From positions 4,384,967 through 4,448,966 of the forward strand of contig NW_006767433.1 of NCBI RefSeq assembly GCF_000264995.1: 64,000 nucleotides of DNA, in the 5' to 3' direction. The notes below the pieces were generated by a model that saw only the letters and a list, made by a program, of their open reading frames with translations, was not told the origin of the DNA and did not search any database. The stretch's first letter is position 1. Each line of letters begins with the position of its first letter. This document shows positions 35,123 to 47,025 of this stretch, piece after piece. A program made the translations under genes and the position numbers. This DNA is from Punctularia strigosozonata HHB-11173 SS5 (lineage: Eukaryota; Basidiomycota; Agaricomycetes; Corticiales; Punctulariaceae).

Positions 35123-35981
35123 TCAGACGGAAAGATGGTCAGACCTCTTCACATCTGAATACGCATAATCTGCGTTGATCATGCCCTCGGAGCTTGGGCG
35201 AGAGCCTGAAGGGGTCGGGTCGTACTTGTAACCAGAACTGCCATAGTCGTCTCCCGACGTACGACTGGGGAAGACGACGCCCACGGCATCTTCCCTCTCT
35301 TCTTGGAGATCGATTTGGAACCGACGAACCACGGCCCATGCATCTGAACCATCACATGAGCATGAAGCAGGCAGAAGAATGCATTAGTGCTGACACAGCT
35401 GCAAACAGATGGGTATGGCGGTGAGCACCACGAGCTCAATCTTCCCCGTGGTCGTGGCCAGTGCGGCGCCCTCCTTGTTGCAATCCGTTCCCTCGATCTG
35501 GACGCGCTCCGCATTACATTCCGCGATGAACTTCGCCTTGCTCTCCGTCAAGACCGTGACGAGGAAGAACACCACGGTGGCGACCTGAAGCGCGAGCTCG
35601 ACCGCCAACATACGCGCGTAAGTCTTTACGAAGGAAAGCTTCTTGATGCATGCGCCGACAAATCTGCGTCATCCTGTGTGTGAACAAGCGGCGGTCTCGG
35701 GCATTCAGGCACGCCTCATACCCGAAGAGGGAAACCAAGGCGATGACGCCGTAGACGCCGGCAGTGAGACCACCAGCAATCCTCCATCTGGTCGTCAGAC
35801 TATCTCTGTGCGACGATGATCAGGAATGTCTCTATTAAAGATCGCGGAGATGAACGGACTTCTGCTGAACGGTGATGACAGTAAGGATCACAGCCGCGAA
35901 GGCGCTCCAAGCTGTTTGGAGTCCGGTAATAAGGGCCGCCCCGAGTCGAACAGGAAGACACAAGAGAAATGTACGGCCCAT
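35123..35981 (-). CDS. Four-helix membrane protein, fungal family of unknown function
   Basis: Start MGRTFLLCLPVRLGAALITG begins the first hydrophobic helix (to AAVILTVIT). Spliced exons give WRIAGGLTAGVYGVIALVSL, FVGACIKKLSFVKTYARMLA and a third helix VELALQVATVVFFLVTVLTE. A loop with two Cys (ECNAERVQIEGTDC) leads to KIELVVLTAIPI, then AWAVVRRFQIDLQEE. The Tyr/Ser-rich tail ends SDVKRSDHLSV. Topology (two helix pairs, cysteine loop, cytosolic tail) recalls tetraspan/MARVEL-like proteins. One donor near 35405 is weak. Role unknown. Confidence 0.7.
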
Positions 35982-36658
35982 GTCGGAAGGATGTGCAATT
36001 CGACCTGTCCTACGTATATGCGGTTCGGTGAAGTGAGGCTGCCCTGGAAAGTCCATATTACACTCGAGAGGTGTTGCTTATGTAGATCCTAGATGGGACT
36101 GCTATCACCGCCCGGCGGGCCATGATTGCCAGCATACGATGCAGTCGTTCGGGTGACATGGCAGCGCCAGAAGCATTGCCATGGGGCATTTCGGGGCGCA
36201 GACCGGCCACACTTGTAGGACAGCATAGGAGGCGCCTTCACGGACACCGTGATCCAATGTCTGGAAGCTATGGCATAGTTTGTTCGCCGGCGAAGGATGC
36301 AGTACCCAAAGGCAAGGGCTCAGGGAGCCAGGCAAGATGGAAGCGCACGGTCCTGATGGCAAGCATCTGAGAGTCAGAGAAGCATTAAGCCAGCGCTGCG
36401 GGAAAAAACACGATGGATGACTTGGAAAATCCGCATCACGAAGGTGAACGCCAAGGAGATCGTTCATGGTGAGTCGAACAGTCTTTTCGATGCAATCGAC
36501 AGAGCATGGCGCGGTCAGCTACGAGAAAAGGGCTGGCGCCGAACACGAAGAGCTTGAGTTCGCTTTTTGGAAATGGGATGAGCTTATCAGTGGGGCAGCC
36601 GAACAGCCATAATAAAAAAGAGGATTTATCTTTATTTAAAAAAAGACGTGTCATATGA
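35982..36658. other. Intergenic stretch
   Basis: Open frames on the minus strand (for example 36105-36467) show no domain. The last 60 bases before the tRNA are A/T-rich, usual upstream of Pol III genes. Confidence 0.45.
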
Positions 36659-36741
36659 GGGCACTTGGCACAGTGGTAGCGCGCATGCTTCGCATTGAGC
36701 GAGCTTGCATGAGGTCGGGAGTTCAATCCTCCCAGTGTCCA
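36659..36741 (+). tRNA. tRNA-Ala (anticodon CGC) with an 11-base intron
   Basis: Same fold as the copy at 7359-7441 but on the plus strand: acceptor GGGCACT/AGTGTCC with G3:U70, anticodon stem CATGC/GCATG, anticodon CGC, T arm GGGAG-TTCAATC-CTCCC and discriminator A. The intron (TTGAGCGAGCT) follows position 37. The D stem has the same A:C mismatch. TTTTT at 36744-36748 is the Pol III terminator. Confidence 0.9.
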
Positions 36742-37385
36742 TGTTTTTACGACACCCTATCAGGGAGTGGCAACGGTTGATACCGGTTAACGGACCCAAC
36801 TAAAGGGCAACGATGATACCGGATGGAGGTAAGGCGCATAGTTTCACCCGCGTGTCAATCCACAGCAGAGCAGCCACGCACGTCGAACGGTTTCACCACT
36901 GGGCTTCGTCTTTATGAAAGCAACGACTTCGTTCTCCTACTCCGGATCCGTTCAATGGCATGATCGCGGTGTAGGTCTCGTCTCCAGCCGATGCTTTACC
37001 AAAGCTTTACGTGACGTGTTCGCCGTGCGTCTTCGACTTTGCTCAACCCGCAAAAAACCAGCTGCTGTCGCTCTATATATGATCGAGAAAACGCGGGCAT
37101 ATGGAGACCGATGGGAGGAACGCCGCCACAACTATGAAGGTTGCGTTTTACACTGTATTCAACTTGAAACTCGGAACGTCAAACGTTGTGCAAGCAACTC
37201 TCAGACGGCCCAAATGGCCGGGCCATTCGTAAGTATAAGGCTGGGCTTCAACGAGGAGTGCCTACAGCAATCACCTTTCGGAGTCTTCATACCGGTAAGC
37301 CAATCGACCGACGATATGAAATCCAACTGATGAACACCTCTTGGCAGTTGTCCTGAACAAATAATCCTAGCCCGTTAACTTCAAC
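36742..37385. other. Intergenic stretch
   Basis: Carries a 138-residue frame (36914-37330) with no domain and poor codon structure, not called. Likely the promoter of the gene at 37386. Confidence 0.45.
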
Positions 37386-38734
37386 ATGTCTACAGGTTCG
37401 TATCATTATATAACGTCAATTTTCTGTAACTGAATTGAGTGTGGCCCATAGCTACGCAACCTCGCCATGCAAACATCGTCGAACAGTTCCGCGCCGTGCT
37501 ACTGCCTCCGGCAGATATTATTGTCGACGGAGAAATCCAGGACTCTAAAGACGTTGTTCATCATCCTATCCTCCTCGAGGATGGTCAGCGTGTCGATTTC
37601 GCTGCTGCGCGGGCCCTCAAGACCCTGCTGGCAATTCCTGCTCGCGACGCGAAGGCTGTCAGTGCAGCCAAAGCACACTTATCGCAGAGTGCTCTCCAGG
37701 TGACCAACCATGCACTTCCTGCCGCGATGAACTGGGTGAAGAACGCGTTCAACGCCCTGGTGCAAGTCTTGGACGACGATAAGGACCATCCGGATGTCCT
37801 GTACATCGTCTCCACACCCGAACTTGCCCTGAACGGCTATCATGACTCAAACGAGAAACGCACCAAGTGGAGTGGATCAAACGCCATCCCTTTTTCTCTC
37901 GCCTCCAAGATTGTTGCGGAAGCCCAGAGGCGACTGGACGAGGCTCCATTCTCTGCGCGCCGCATCTTGTTCACTTTCACTTGCTGTGCCTACTTCGACG
38001 AGTTCTCACGTCTCGAGATTCCCGTCGAAGGTGACTTGAAATTCGCGAGTTACACCACCATCCTTTCTCCGAACTACCGCTCCCAGGTGGTGACGAAGTT
38101 TAAGCCTAGTGATGTCGACGGCTTCGTATCACCCGTCCTTGGTTCCACGGGAAACATACGCAACTCGCTTTTCGATTACTGGATGAAAGGGAAGGAGAAT
38201 GCCGATGGGATTGCAACAGACCGCCAGGACACCGTCGTCACCACGCAATACGCCGGCAAAGGTGCCGTCAACTTGAAAATCGGATTCGCGATTTGCCAAG
38301 ACGTTCTCAACGACGACGCGAATGGCGCCCACAAGGGCGCCCAGCTTATCGTTCTGAGCGGATCCGGAGCGCCATTCTACCGACCTGGTATCAAAGATAC
38401 CATCCATCCATTTGTATATGATGATATCCTCTCATGGTCCACATCTACCGATCTAAATGGTCCTCGATGGACTACTGCGCAATTGAACCAAGCAGGTTAC
38501 TATCGCTGGGGCGGTAACTCGAAGACCGGCCTTACCGTTGCCGAGAAGTGGAAGGACACCCCAAAATCGAGGGATCCCTTTGGCCTCGATAAATCGATGG
38601 CTTCCTGTTTTGTAGAGGCCGGAGTGTTACACGAGCATGCCGGTTCCCCCTCTCCAGGCCTCTTCAAGAGTGTGACCACCAACGCTGACGAAGTCCCGGT
38701 GTATTGTCTGACCGACTTTATCGATTTTCAGTAG
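37386..38734 (+). CDS. Probable carbon-nitrogen hydrolase-like (nitrilase-fold) protein
   Basis: The best start is ATG at 37386: exon 1 is only ATGTCTACAG, then an intron ending at 37449 joins to ACGCAACCT, giving MSTATQPRHANIVEQFRAVL. The rest is one long exon, about 430 residues in all. Two motifs suggest the nitrilase superfamily: VSTPELALNGYH resembles the catalytic Glu segment, and NLKIGFAICQDVLND resembles the catalytic Cys segment. A candidate Lys lies in SQVVTKFKPSD. The protein is longer than common amidases and has insertions between these motifs. It could be a divergent or inactive member. The nearly intronless body is unusual in this window. No pathway is suggested by its neighbours. 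Confidence 0.6.
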
Positions 38735-39059
38735 GAGTTGCCGCATTTAGCGTATGGTGAACGCCTGCTATTATAGTACGCATGTAGCTTTTGTGGGTAG
38801 TTTTGTACGCGAGCGAAACATGCAGGTTTCGAAGTTTGAGATGTTCCTAGGATAGTCGAAGTTATGCACGGAATCCTGCGTAGATTCCGCGAATGCCTCT
38901 AAGTTAGGTGACTACCACAATGATACTCTACATATTGTATGTACACAGTCCAACCCGCAAAATAGCGCTACGGCAAACAAGACGTGAGAGCATCGGTTAC
39001 CCACTGTCCTTTCTTGCGACAGAGACGATTGCTGACGAGCAACGGCAACAAGGAAGCGA
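38735..39059. other. Convergent intergenic stretch
   Basis: Between the stops of two convergent genes. Nothing recognised beyond presumed 3' UTRs. Confidence 0.5.
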
Positions 39060-40951
39060 TCAGTTCGCAAATATGCCCATGATTCTGAACGGCGGGACAC
39101 TCTGGCCCTCCTCGCCCATAAGCACGCATTCAACGTAATGTGGTCCTCGTGCGACGTAGTGATCGATGAACGTTAACCTGGTATTGAACGGCTGAGATGA
39201 GGGAACGCATGAAGTCAGTGTGTACGTACGTCGGTGTCGCCTCTCCAACGGGTCCCACATTCCGGATGGTCCTTCGCCCGGGAACGTTGTCGTCGACCCA
39301 ACACTCGACCGCACTACCGTCCCCTACGGCAGCTTGAGTTTCTCTGAGGAAGTAGATACCGATGTCTCCATTGCCAACCTGCGCATGGGTGTCAGTCCTA
39401 GGCAAGGGATACGATAGAAATCGAGGAACGCACTTGGATCGGGATTCTCAACTGACTCGTTGGTAACGTACTAACCCAATAATGAGCGCTGACTCTCCAG
39501 TCGCCCGTCGACCCTAGGGGTGGGTGTGCAGATGTCCACCCAGTTCCGGCAAAGATCGACGGCGGCAGCGGATTAACGAGGTCATTGGCACTCGCGCAGA
39601 ACGGTGCAATCTCTTCGAATGTCCGTCCGGTAGCCCCGGAAAGCTCAGCAGGGCGCGTGTTGATGCGCGACGGCGGGATCAGCATGTGGGCGGTGAGCGC
39701 GTTCATAGCGAGCGCGTTGCCCTTGTTATCCGGCGCGTTCTCGTCCTCTTCGGAAACAGGGGCACCTTCGCCGTCTTGCGCGGCACCAGCGCCTTTCCGT
39801 TGCCCAACTCCGCCAAAGAGACCGCGCGCATCCGTCGGCTGGCGGACGTTGACGCTATCTGCAGCAAGCAGCGGCAGCGCGTCTTGGTTCTTGCCCAGTG
39901 CGGCGTTGTACGCGGCGCAGACCTGGGATTGCATGTAGGAGATGAGCACGTCAGCAAGGTACTCATGGCCTGCAGGCGACGCCAGAACCGGATCCACGTA
40001 GAGGTGGGACGTGCTGGAAGGATCTGCTATGTAGTCGGGATAAATGAGGGGCTTGGTGGAGATGTGTGGGACGTCGTAGAACTGCGCTACGATCGAGTGC
40101 CAATGCTCCGGTCCCGCGAACCCATACGTTTCCTGGACCTGAGGAGAAAAGTGGCCAAGGACGATGACGGCGGGCTGTTCCTTTCTGAGGAGCAGACTTC
40201 GCACGAGCAACTCGAAGTTGTCAATGGAGTCGTCGTCGTCGTCCGAGTCGAGCTCGACGATGACGAGATCAGTGATGTCTGGTATATGGTGGGCGGCGCA
40301 GAATCCGAAGTAGGCGGAGTTGATGCGGCGCATGGCTCCGTTGGTGATTTCGGATGCAGAGTGGGGGAACACGTTGTTCCACCAGTGGAAGAAACGGGAG
40401 GGGTAGCAGTCTGGGGACAGAGGGTCATCTCCAGCACCGTGGCATGCAGATACTAGAGTGGATATTTTAGTCAAGGCCGGCACATGAACGCCAGCGAACG
40501 AACCTGATCCACCAACGACGCTAATCGTGACGGGCAAACCAAGCAGAGCCTTGTGGATGACGCGCTGCACGCGGGCATTGCTGCCTAGATGTAGCCTGGT
40601 CCGCGAGAGTTGTAGGCTGCCGTACTTCTGAGCAAGGTCGTCGCCCGGTCCAAACACGGGGCAAAAGTCGAAGGGCACGGTGCCCTCGGCTGCCCTAGTG
40701 GTGTTCAGGTAGTTCTTTGGCTTCAGGTTGCTGGCGATCACGACGTGGCGATTGCCCTGCACAACGGTGTTCTCGGGGGTTATGTAGCGCGTGAAGGCGA
40801 CGATAGCAAGGAACGAGGCCAGAATAAGCCATATCCTGTTCGTCACGCCGAGTGACTTTTGGTTCCAGCGCGAAAGCGGCTTTTCCTCCGTAGGACTGCC
40901 GGGAGTCGCGACGGGCGAGGCGATGTACGCGTTGGCTTTGCGACGCTGCAT
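39060..40951 (-). CDS. CAP64-like SGNH-family membrane protein
   Basis: Relative of the Cryptococcus capsule-associated CAP64 family, Golgi proteins linked to glycan building or acetylation. Start MQRRKANAYIASPVATPGSP is followed by one membrane anchor (IWLILASFLAIVAFTRYI), so type II topology. An upstream in-frame start would overlap the divergent neighbour and is less likely. The SGNH-like first block is restored by splicing: ISVVGGS joins VSACHGAGDD across an intron near 40450-40505. Further family blocks are YPSRFFHWWNNVFPHSASEI, TNGAMRRINSAYFGFCAAHH, PAVIVLGHFSPQ and VAQFYDVPHIS. The C-terminal extension crosses two introns and ends SVPPFRIMGIFAN. Its glycan target in this fungus is unknown. 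Confidence 0.8.
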
Positions 40952-41171
40952 GGCGCCGGAGCCGTGGGCGACGTGGAGGAGGCGATAAGGAGCGACGGGG
41001 GGCTCGACGGTGAGCTGGAAAGAGCGGGGATGCGTCGGGGGCGCGCTTCCCCCATCTGGCTTGGCCACCTTGCCGCTTGTGGACAGGACTTTGTGCGGGC
41101 AGCGCCACCGTCCGTTCTCGGCCAGACCGCCGTCGTCCATCCGCTCGCTGGCCGACGTATTGCACAGCGAC
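40952..41171. promoter_or_regulatory. Compact divergent promoter (CAP64-like / GT69)
   Basis: Only 220 bases separate the two likely start codons, so the two glycan genes probably share regulation. No specific element recognised. Confidence 0.5.
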
Positions 41172-42840
41172 ATGGCCCGTCACTACCACCATGGCAGCGT
41201 CGCGCACGCCGTCGCCGTCGCTCGACGCATCCCGACGCCCCTCGCCATCCTCATCGGCGTCATCCTCGGAGCAGTGGTCTCCCGCCTCTTCTCGTACTCG
41301 ACGAAACCCTCGACTCCCGCCTGGCGGGGCTCACACGGCTCCATGTCGTCTTCGACCAAGCTGAGCTCGCGCAACAGAATCGCTCTTCCGACGTTGGAGA
41401 AACGGCTGAGGGTTCTCGAATTGTTGTCAACTCTGAGTCCGCACTACACGAAGGAGTGCACGCGTTCGGCCCGACCACTCTATCGCGACCAAGTCCGTGA
41501 CCGCTACGCGCCGCTGATAGGCCACCAATCGCCTTCATCGTCGCGTTCATGGTTCAACTTTGGCTCCGGGTCCCTGGCAGACGACGAAGACCTCCACGCC
41601 GAGCACCGAAAACGCGATTTGCAGGCAGGCGGCCACAAGTACTTCTTCGCCATCAACCTCTATAACTCATTCGATGTAATCCCCGACCTCTTTGCTACCC
41701 TCTTCCGCGTCGCCTCCGTGCTTGGATACCCGAACGTGTTTGTGTCCATCTATGAGAACGGATCAACCGATCAGACCAAGGCCCTCCTCCGCATCTTCGA
41801 CGCGCTCACCAGCTCGGTGGGCATGCGCGTTGTCATCCGCACCTCCCGTCGAACTCGAGGCGCGTTCAATCATCGTATTGAGTACCTCGCTGAAGTCCGC
41901 AACGCCGCCTTTGGACCCCTACACGAGCTTCGTGACGAGCAGGGCGAATACTTTGACACCATCATCTTCATGAACGACATTCTCCCCTGCGTCGACGACC
42001 TTCTCGAACTCATTTGGCAATCACGACGGAACAACGCCGGCATCACCTGCGCTGCGGATTACATGTACCACGACGAGATCGGTGCGCCTGTCTTCTACGA
42101 CAACTGGGTCGCACGCGACATCAACGGAACTGCCCTTGAGAACGCGCCGTTCGAGAGCGTCTTCCACCACCCAGATTCGTCAGATTTGTTCCAGAGGCAT
42201 TTACCGATACAGGTGCAGAGCTGCTGGAACGGCATCGCCATCCTCGACCCAGCGCCGTTCTACAGCCCCCCACATGTTCGCTTCCGCATGGCTCGCATCA
42301 CGGAGGGCGAATGTTCAGCTTCCGAATGTTCGCTCATATGCAACGACTACTGGGATGCGGGTTATGGGCGTATTATGATGGTACCGAGAGTGAAACTTGC
42401 ATACGATCGGGTACGTCATCCCTCCACCCCCGCTCGCATATACTCACTAAACAAACACAGAAAGTTTACGAGATTATTCACCCTCCACGCCGAAACCTTT
42501 CCGCCATTCGCGGCTACGCTCGCTTAGGTGGTTTACCCGAAAATCCCCGCACGGACCCGCAAGATCGTTCTTGGTTTGGCCCACATGACCGTTTGTTCAC
42601 TGAGGAAGAGACTGTGCCGATCGACTTTGTACCAGGACCACCATATGGTGAGCAACTTTTTCTCTTTGGAAACGCACACACCCTCCTAACAAGTGCACAG
42701 TTTGGTGTTGGGGCTGGGACGGCGCCGGCGATCTCGACGGGCCGGATGTTGATCCCATCTGGGAACCGCGCACCAATATGTCGACAAGCAAGGACTCGGT
42801 TCGCGTGCGACACGATCGCAGTATACACCTCGAACTGTGA
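41172..42840 (+). CDS. GT69 glycosyltransferase (CAP59 / CMT1 alpha-1,3-mannosyltransferase family)
   Basis: Type II Golgi enzyme. Start MARHYHHGSVAHAVAVARRI is followed by a membrane anchor (LAILIGVILGAVVSRLF). The GT69 core reads KYFFAINLYNSFDVIPDLFA, VSIYENGSTDQTKALL, YFDTIIFMNDILPCVDDLLE, CAADYMYHDE and FYDNWVARDINGTA. Introns at about 42412-42460 and 42648-42700 join AYDRKVYEIIHPPRR and PPYVWCWGWDGAGDLDGPDV. The end is RSIHLEL. In Cryptococcus the family makes capsule and other mannan-based glycans; mushrooms have no such capsule, so the product here is open. It is divergent from the CAP64-like gene. Confidence 0.9.
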
Positions 42841-44060
42841 AACACCAATGCTAGAGCTACTCAGTGAATCAGAAATTGGTTCGAGGGTTTGCTTGGCAAG
42901 CACGCATGACGTCGAGGAGCGAATTGAAACAAGCCGATGGCTGCGATGCATCTTCGTGCACCGGAGTCGTTGAAATCAATCACGTACATCGGACACGACG
43001 AAGGCGCGAGACGTCACCTACGTCACCATGCTCGCGCATGGGAAGTGCATGGATTCTTTCCTGCTCAACGCTCGATGTCAATCTCTTGGAAATACTCTAT
43101 TATATGCATAGTCGAGTCTCGTATCAGTCGTAGATCGTTAACATATATTGTGAGCACTCGCATCGGGTACCGGTCGAGCAGCGATGCGAGCGTAATGTAT
43201 AGAAGCGCTCAAGCATTTCGCCTCGCGAGATGCGCGCTGGTTTTTGAATTTCACCTCCCTTGACCTGGAGACTCAGGATCCCCGCAGGCGAAGCGCTCAA
43301 TTCCTGCTATGTGAAAAGGTCTCAAGGCTCAAGTCACCAACGCTTCTCATCCCACATCTGATACCACGGCTCTTCCCCTGGACGAGAGCTGAACCCACGT
43401 CGCATGCCCCATCTCGCCCCTCGTCGATTTCGTTACAACCTTCTCGGCTACACTGAAGTGACCCTCAACTGCCCCATCCCTGGTGTTCTCGAATCTCTAT
43501 TGGTACATTGGTGTTCAAAACGCACGCTCTCCTGGGAACTCAGGATTGCAAACCATCTGCTTCGACTGGACACCTCACCGGCATTTGATCGTGTGCACTC
43601 CAAGCGCAACAGCTCGTCCCACTGGGTCAAATTCTTGGCAAATAGGGGTTCAAGAATCATGGAACCTGGCTTCCATCAGCCACTTATGCACTGCGGTCTG
43701 GGGTAACCCCAACATTGCTATATGATCTTACCACGGGGTTGCTCACGGGTCGTCTTTCCCGAAGGTTGGATGATCTTGTGCATATCGTGGTGGAGATGCA
43801 TGATAATGCGCCGAGGATTATGCACCCTCTGTCAGCTATTGCACGTCCTGCATTCCAATATGCTGTGAAATGGCTGTTGAATCCACCTACGTCGCTGATC
43901 TGTGTGAATTACGCATGCAGCGATATAGTCACAGTGCTCGCTGACTGACGACAGCTTTGTATAGCTCGTACTGCGGGTACGCGGATAGCGTCCTATTTAA
44001 CCGACGGCTCAACGTCTATGGCCCAACAGTCCAGTCGTATCCTCAAACTTGCTCTACGGG
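42841..44060. other. Intergenic stretch, no gene recognised
   Basis: About 1.2 kb with scattered short frames (for example 43404-43706 and 43715-43948) and no domains. A TATA-like TATTTAA at about 43994-44000 lies 60 bases before the CFEM start and could be its promoter. Confidence 0.45.
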
Positions 44061-44488
44061 ATGCGTCTTACAGCTACTTGCGTATTTTTTGCCACCACTG
44101 CCGCTAGCGTCATGGCCAGTCCCGCCATGATCCTTGCACGTCAGTCTCTGCCTGGTAAGTAAACTCATCTTCTGCGAAACCATCTCAGTGTGAAAACGGC
44201 GGTTCATGGTTGACATTCTACCTGTACAGATTGTGCGTTTCCTTGTCTGACGAATGCGCCTTTGGGTGATTGCAGCGTTGCCGACGATGCATGCCTGTGC
44301 AGGAACCCAGATTTCATCGTCAGTGTGGAGTCCTGCATCACCAACAGTTGCGATGCTTCGGACGCGCCCGCGTCTCGCGAGGCCGTCAATGCTCTATGTG
44401 CGGCCGTGGTACGTCATGTTATCCATTGCAACACGACGCACACTCACATTTCTGCGCCTGCGCGTAGGGTGTTACTTTGCTGAAGTGA
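44061..44488 (+). CDS. Secreted CFEM-domain protein, short form
   Basis: Small eight-cysteine protein of about 97 residues. Signal peptide MRLTATCVFFATTAASVMAS. The intron at 44155 splits the Asp codon of P|DCAFPCLTNAPLGDC; the domain continues SVADDACLCRNPDFIVSVES, CITNSCDAS and ALCAAV. A last intron leads to GVTLLK and stop. All eight cysteines of the CFEM pattern are present. There is no GPI-anchor tail, so it is probably free in the wall or medium. CFEM proteins bind heme or serve at the cell surface; the role here is unknown. Its relative at 47026-47623 shares the motif order but has an anchor. Confidence 0.85.
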
Positions 44489-44746
44489 CTTCGTATACTA
44501 TGTCTACCGAATCCGTAGCATAGGAGCTCGAAAGAGAACGATGTCCATACAGTCTGCAATGTATACATCGAGTATCATGCGTCACTAAGAACCGCGTGAA
44601 GGACAATGCTTTGTCATTCAGGGCAAACACGGTGAACATGCGTGAAAGTGGTAACAATATAACGAAGTAACGTAGTCCATTGTCCGTCCTTATCCTACAC
44701 ATTCCACACCAAAATATCGCTCTCATCGATATCTATAACCTCCATC

Positions 44747-46222
44747 TCAGACACGATAACCTGTTCTGGGACTCGTCACATCCCGCTCATGATCGCTCGG
44801 CCTCGCCGTCAACGGCGCCTCCTCGAAGTCCTCAAAGGGATTCTCTTTCTTATCGTCGTGCCCATCGCTGGAACCGCCCTCGTACGCGGGTAGTTCACTA
44901 GCACTGTAACCTTTGCCTGGCGGTGGACCAGCCGGAGGCGCATACACTCCAGCGCCGGGAGGGGGGCCGGCCGGCGGTGCGAACGGACCCGGGTGTCCTC
45001 GGTTATAGCCGAGGTAAGGCATGGAGTAATTGTTGGTCGGGTACGCGTCCATGCGAACTTGGTTTGAGGGTGCGCGAGAGAAGTTGGCAACGGAAGTTGG
45101 GTCGAGGGCTTGATGGTAGTAGGCGAAGGCGATGCTACTGAAGAGGAGGCCAAGGACTGCGTCGCCTACATGTTAGCAGATGCGCTCCGAAAGCGAGCAA
45201 GTAACGTACTGATTTCAATGAGAAGAGATACGATCTCGGACCAGGAATCATGATCCCATGCATTCTGGCAGACTGTAATAGGAAACAACGGAGGAAAGCG
45301 TCGGCGATCAGTCACTATCATGTCCGTCTATATGCACAACGTACGTTGGTTCGCTTCGTCGGGTTTCACCTGATGTGAGGAGACGCCGCCCCAGAATCCC
45401 CATGACTCGAAGACGGTATCCCCCTGGATAAGTGTCGCGCATGTGGAGATGAGATCGTGCTATTCCAGCCAGTTAGCCATCTGAGCATCCAGAAGGGCAG
45501 GAAGTTGCAGCACCTTCATGGTGAAATGGGTAACCACACGGATGAATCCCGCAGCGATGACACAGAGCGCGGAGAAGAAGGACGCGAAGGCGTACATACG
45601 AATAAGCGCAAGGCGTTGCTGTGCGCAATCATGGATCAGCCCGGTTGTTACATATTTCGCGGCAAAGACTAACAGTAGTAGCAGCGGTGAGTCCGAGGCC
45701 CTCAATGAGCGCCGAGGCCATGTAGATCGCGCCCAGCGCAATGGAGAAGTTGGTGAGTTTCGGAAGATCTGGATTTCAAGCTTGAGCGGTCTGCAAGCTC
45801 GGATTTGCTCTGATGAAACTCACGTTGCTTGTCGAAGTTGATCACTCTGAAAGCGCTGATCTGTCATCGAACGTCGGATGTGAGACAATTGACTTCGAGC
45901 ATAGAAGGCGGTACGCACAGCCCTGAGATAACGCGCATGAGTGATACAGCAAAACTAAAATAAAATGGGGGATTAACTCACCATAGTAGCGACCACAGAC
46001 CATCGATGAATGTAGCTGGGAGTCACAGACGAATCTCAGCTATGCTCCGGGGAGACTGGTGCTCGTTACTCACTGAAAAGCACCACAGGCCTCAGACTGC
46101 GTTTGTACACTCGTCCGACAAACGCATAGCTCGGAGGTGGGCCTGACCATCGTTGAATAGCATGTCCTGAGCGGCACGAACTATGACGTACCTTGCGGCG
46201 GAGGTGCTCTTCCAGAGTTCAT
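44747..46222 (-). CDS. Multi-pass membrane protein with Pro/Gly-rich tail
   Basis: Start MNSGRAPPPQG, then PPPSYAFVGRVYKRSLRPVV. Spliced exons give FRVINFDKQ, a helix in ALGAIYMASALIEGLGLTAA, a second in MYAFASFFSALCVIAAGFIR, a loop with Cys (HDLISTCATLIQGDTVFESW, NQHCQNAWDHDSW) and a last helix SEIVSLLIEIILGVLFSSIA. The cytosolic tail has repeats of APPAGPPPG and ends SPRTGYRV. This looks like a tetraspan-type fungal membrane protein of unknown function. Exon edges in the first third are tentative. It sits between two CFEM genes. Confidence 0.68.
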
Positions 46223-47025
46223 TGTCGGCGAAGAGGAGAGCGTGGATGATACAGAGGTGTGGGTCGTTGCAGTGATTATATGTCTACAGGTTGCGATCGA
46301 ATGCAAGGTGAGGATCGTACGTGTCCGGCACGGAGTACTTGAGCGTAGTAGCAGGTGAAAGCGGTGCGTGAGCTGCGCGCCGGGCGCTGCGCCCAATTAT
46401 GAGGCACAATGTTCCCACGCGCGGAATGTTCCATTGTCTTCGGTTGTCTTGTACGCGTACGCAGCTGGAGTACTTTTTTGTTGTGCAGGGGGATCGGATC
46501 GTAAGCCCACACTTGCGACAGTGCTATGTAGTCGCCACCGACACCTCTCCGCACTGATGTGCCGGGATCTCCATTGGGGCGCGTCCGTGAACGTCGGCCG
46601 CGGGCTACTCGGGGTCGGTTTTCTGCCATGAAGCTGGTCCCCCTCACAAAATTGGGTAGACGAATGCGGACGGAAGCGGAATTCACAGCCAAGCGGTTTC
46701 CAGGCAGCATCTCATGTCGAGAAGGGCATTGGTTGGGGGACCTCGGTGGAAATACCACATCCTATGCCATAGATCCTTGCGGAACCGCGCCTGGCGCTTA
46801 CGCTCGCGGCCAAGGTGTGGAGGAGTCGGTTTGATACAATTGGACAACGAACACCGATGGCCAAGCTACACGTGTAGACGATAAAATATATAGATAGCAA
46901 TATACGGAGAGCAATGCGTGCGATCGAAATGTGTAGTTCAACTAAGGCAAGCGTATATGCGCAAGCGCACCCGTCCCTCCAGATAATGGACCAATATTTT
47001 GGGAGGAGGGTGATGGTCAACCCGA
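46223..47025. other. Intergenic stretch, no gene recognised
   Basis: A 160-residue minus-strand frame (46276-46758) is open but basic, low in complexity and without a domain; not called. The stretch should hold the membrane protein promoter and the CFEM 3' UTR. Confidence 0.45.

Noticed and set aside
36914-37330. 138-residue frame before the nitrilase-like gene
   Set aside because: Composition is not protein-like and no family is recognised.
39524-40456. 310-residue plus-strand frame
   Set aside because: It lies antisense to the CAP64-like exons, whose family motifs are clear.
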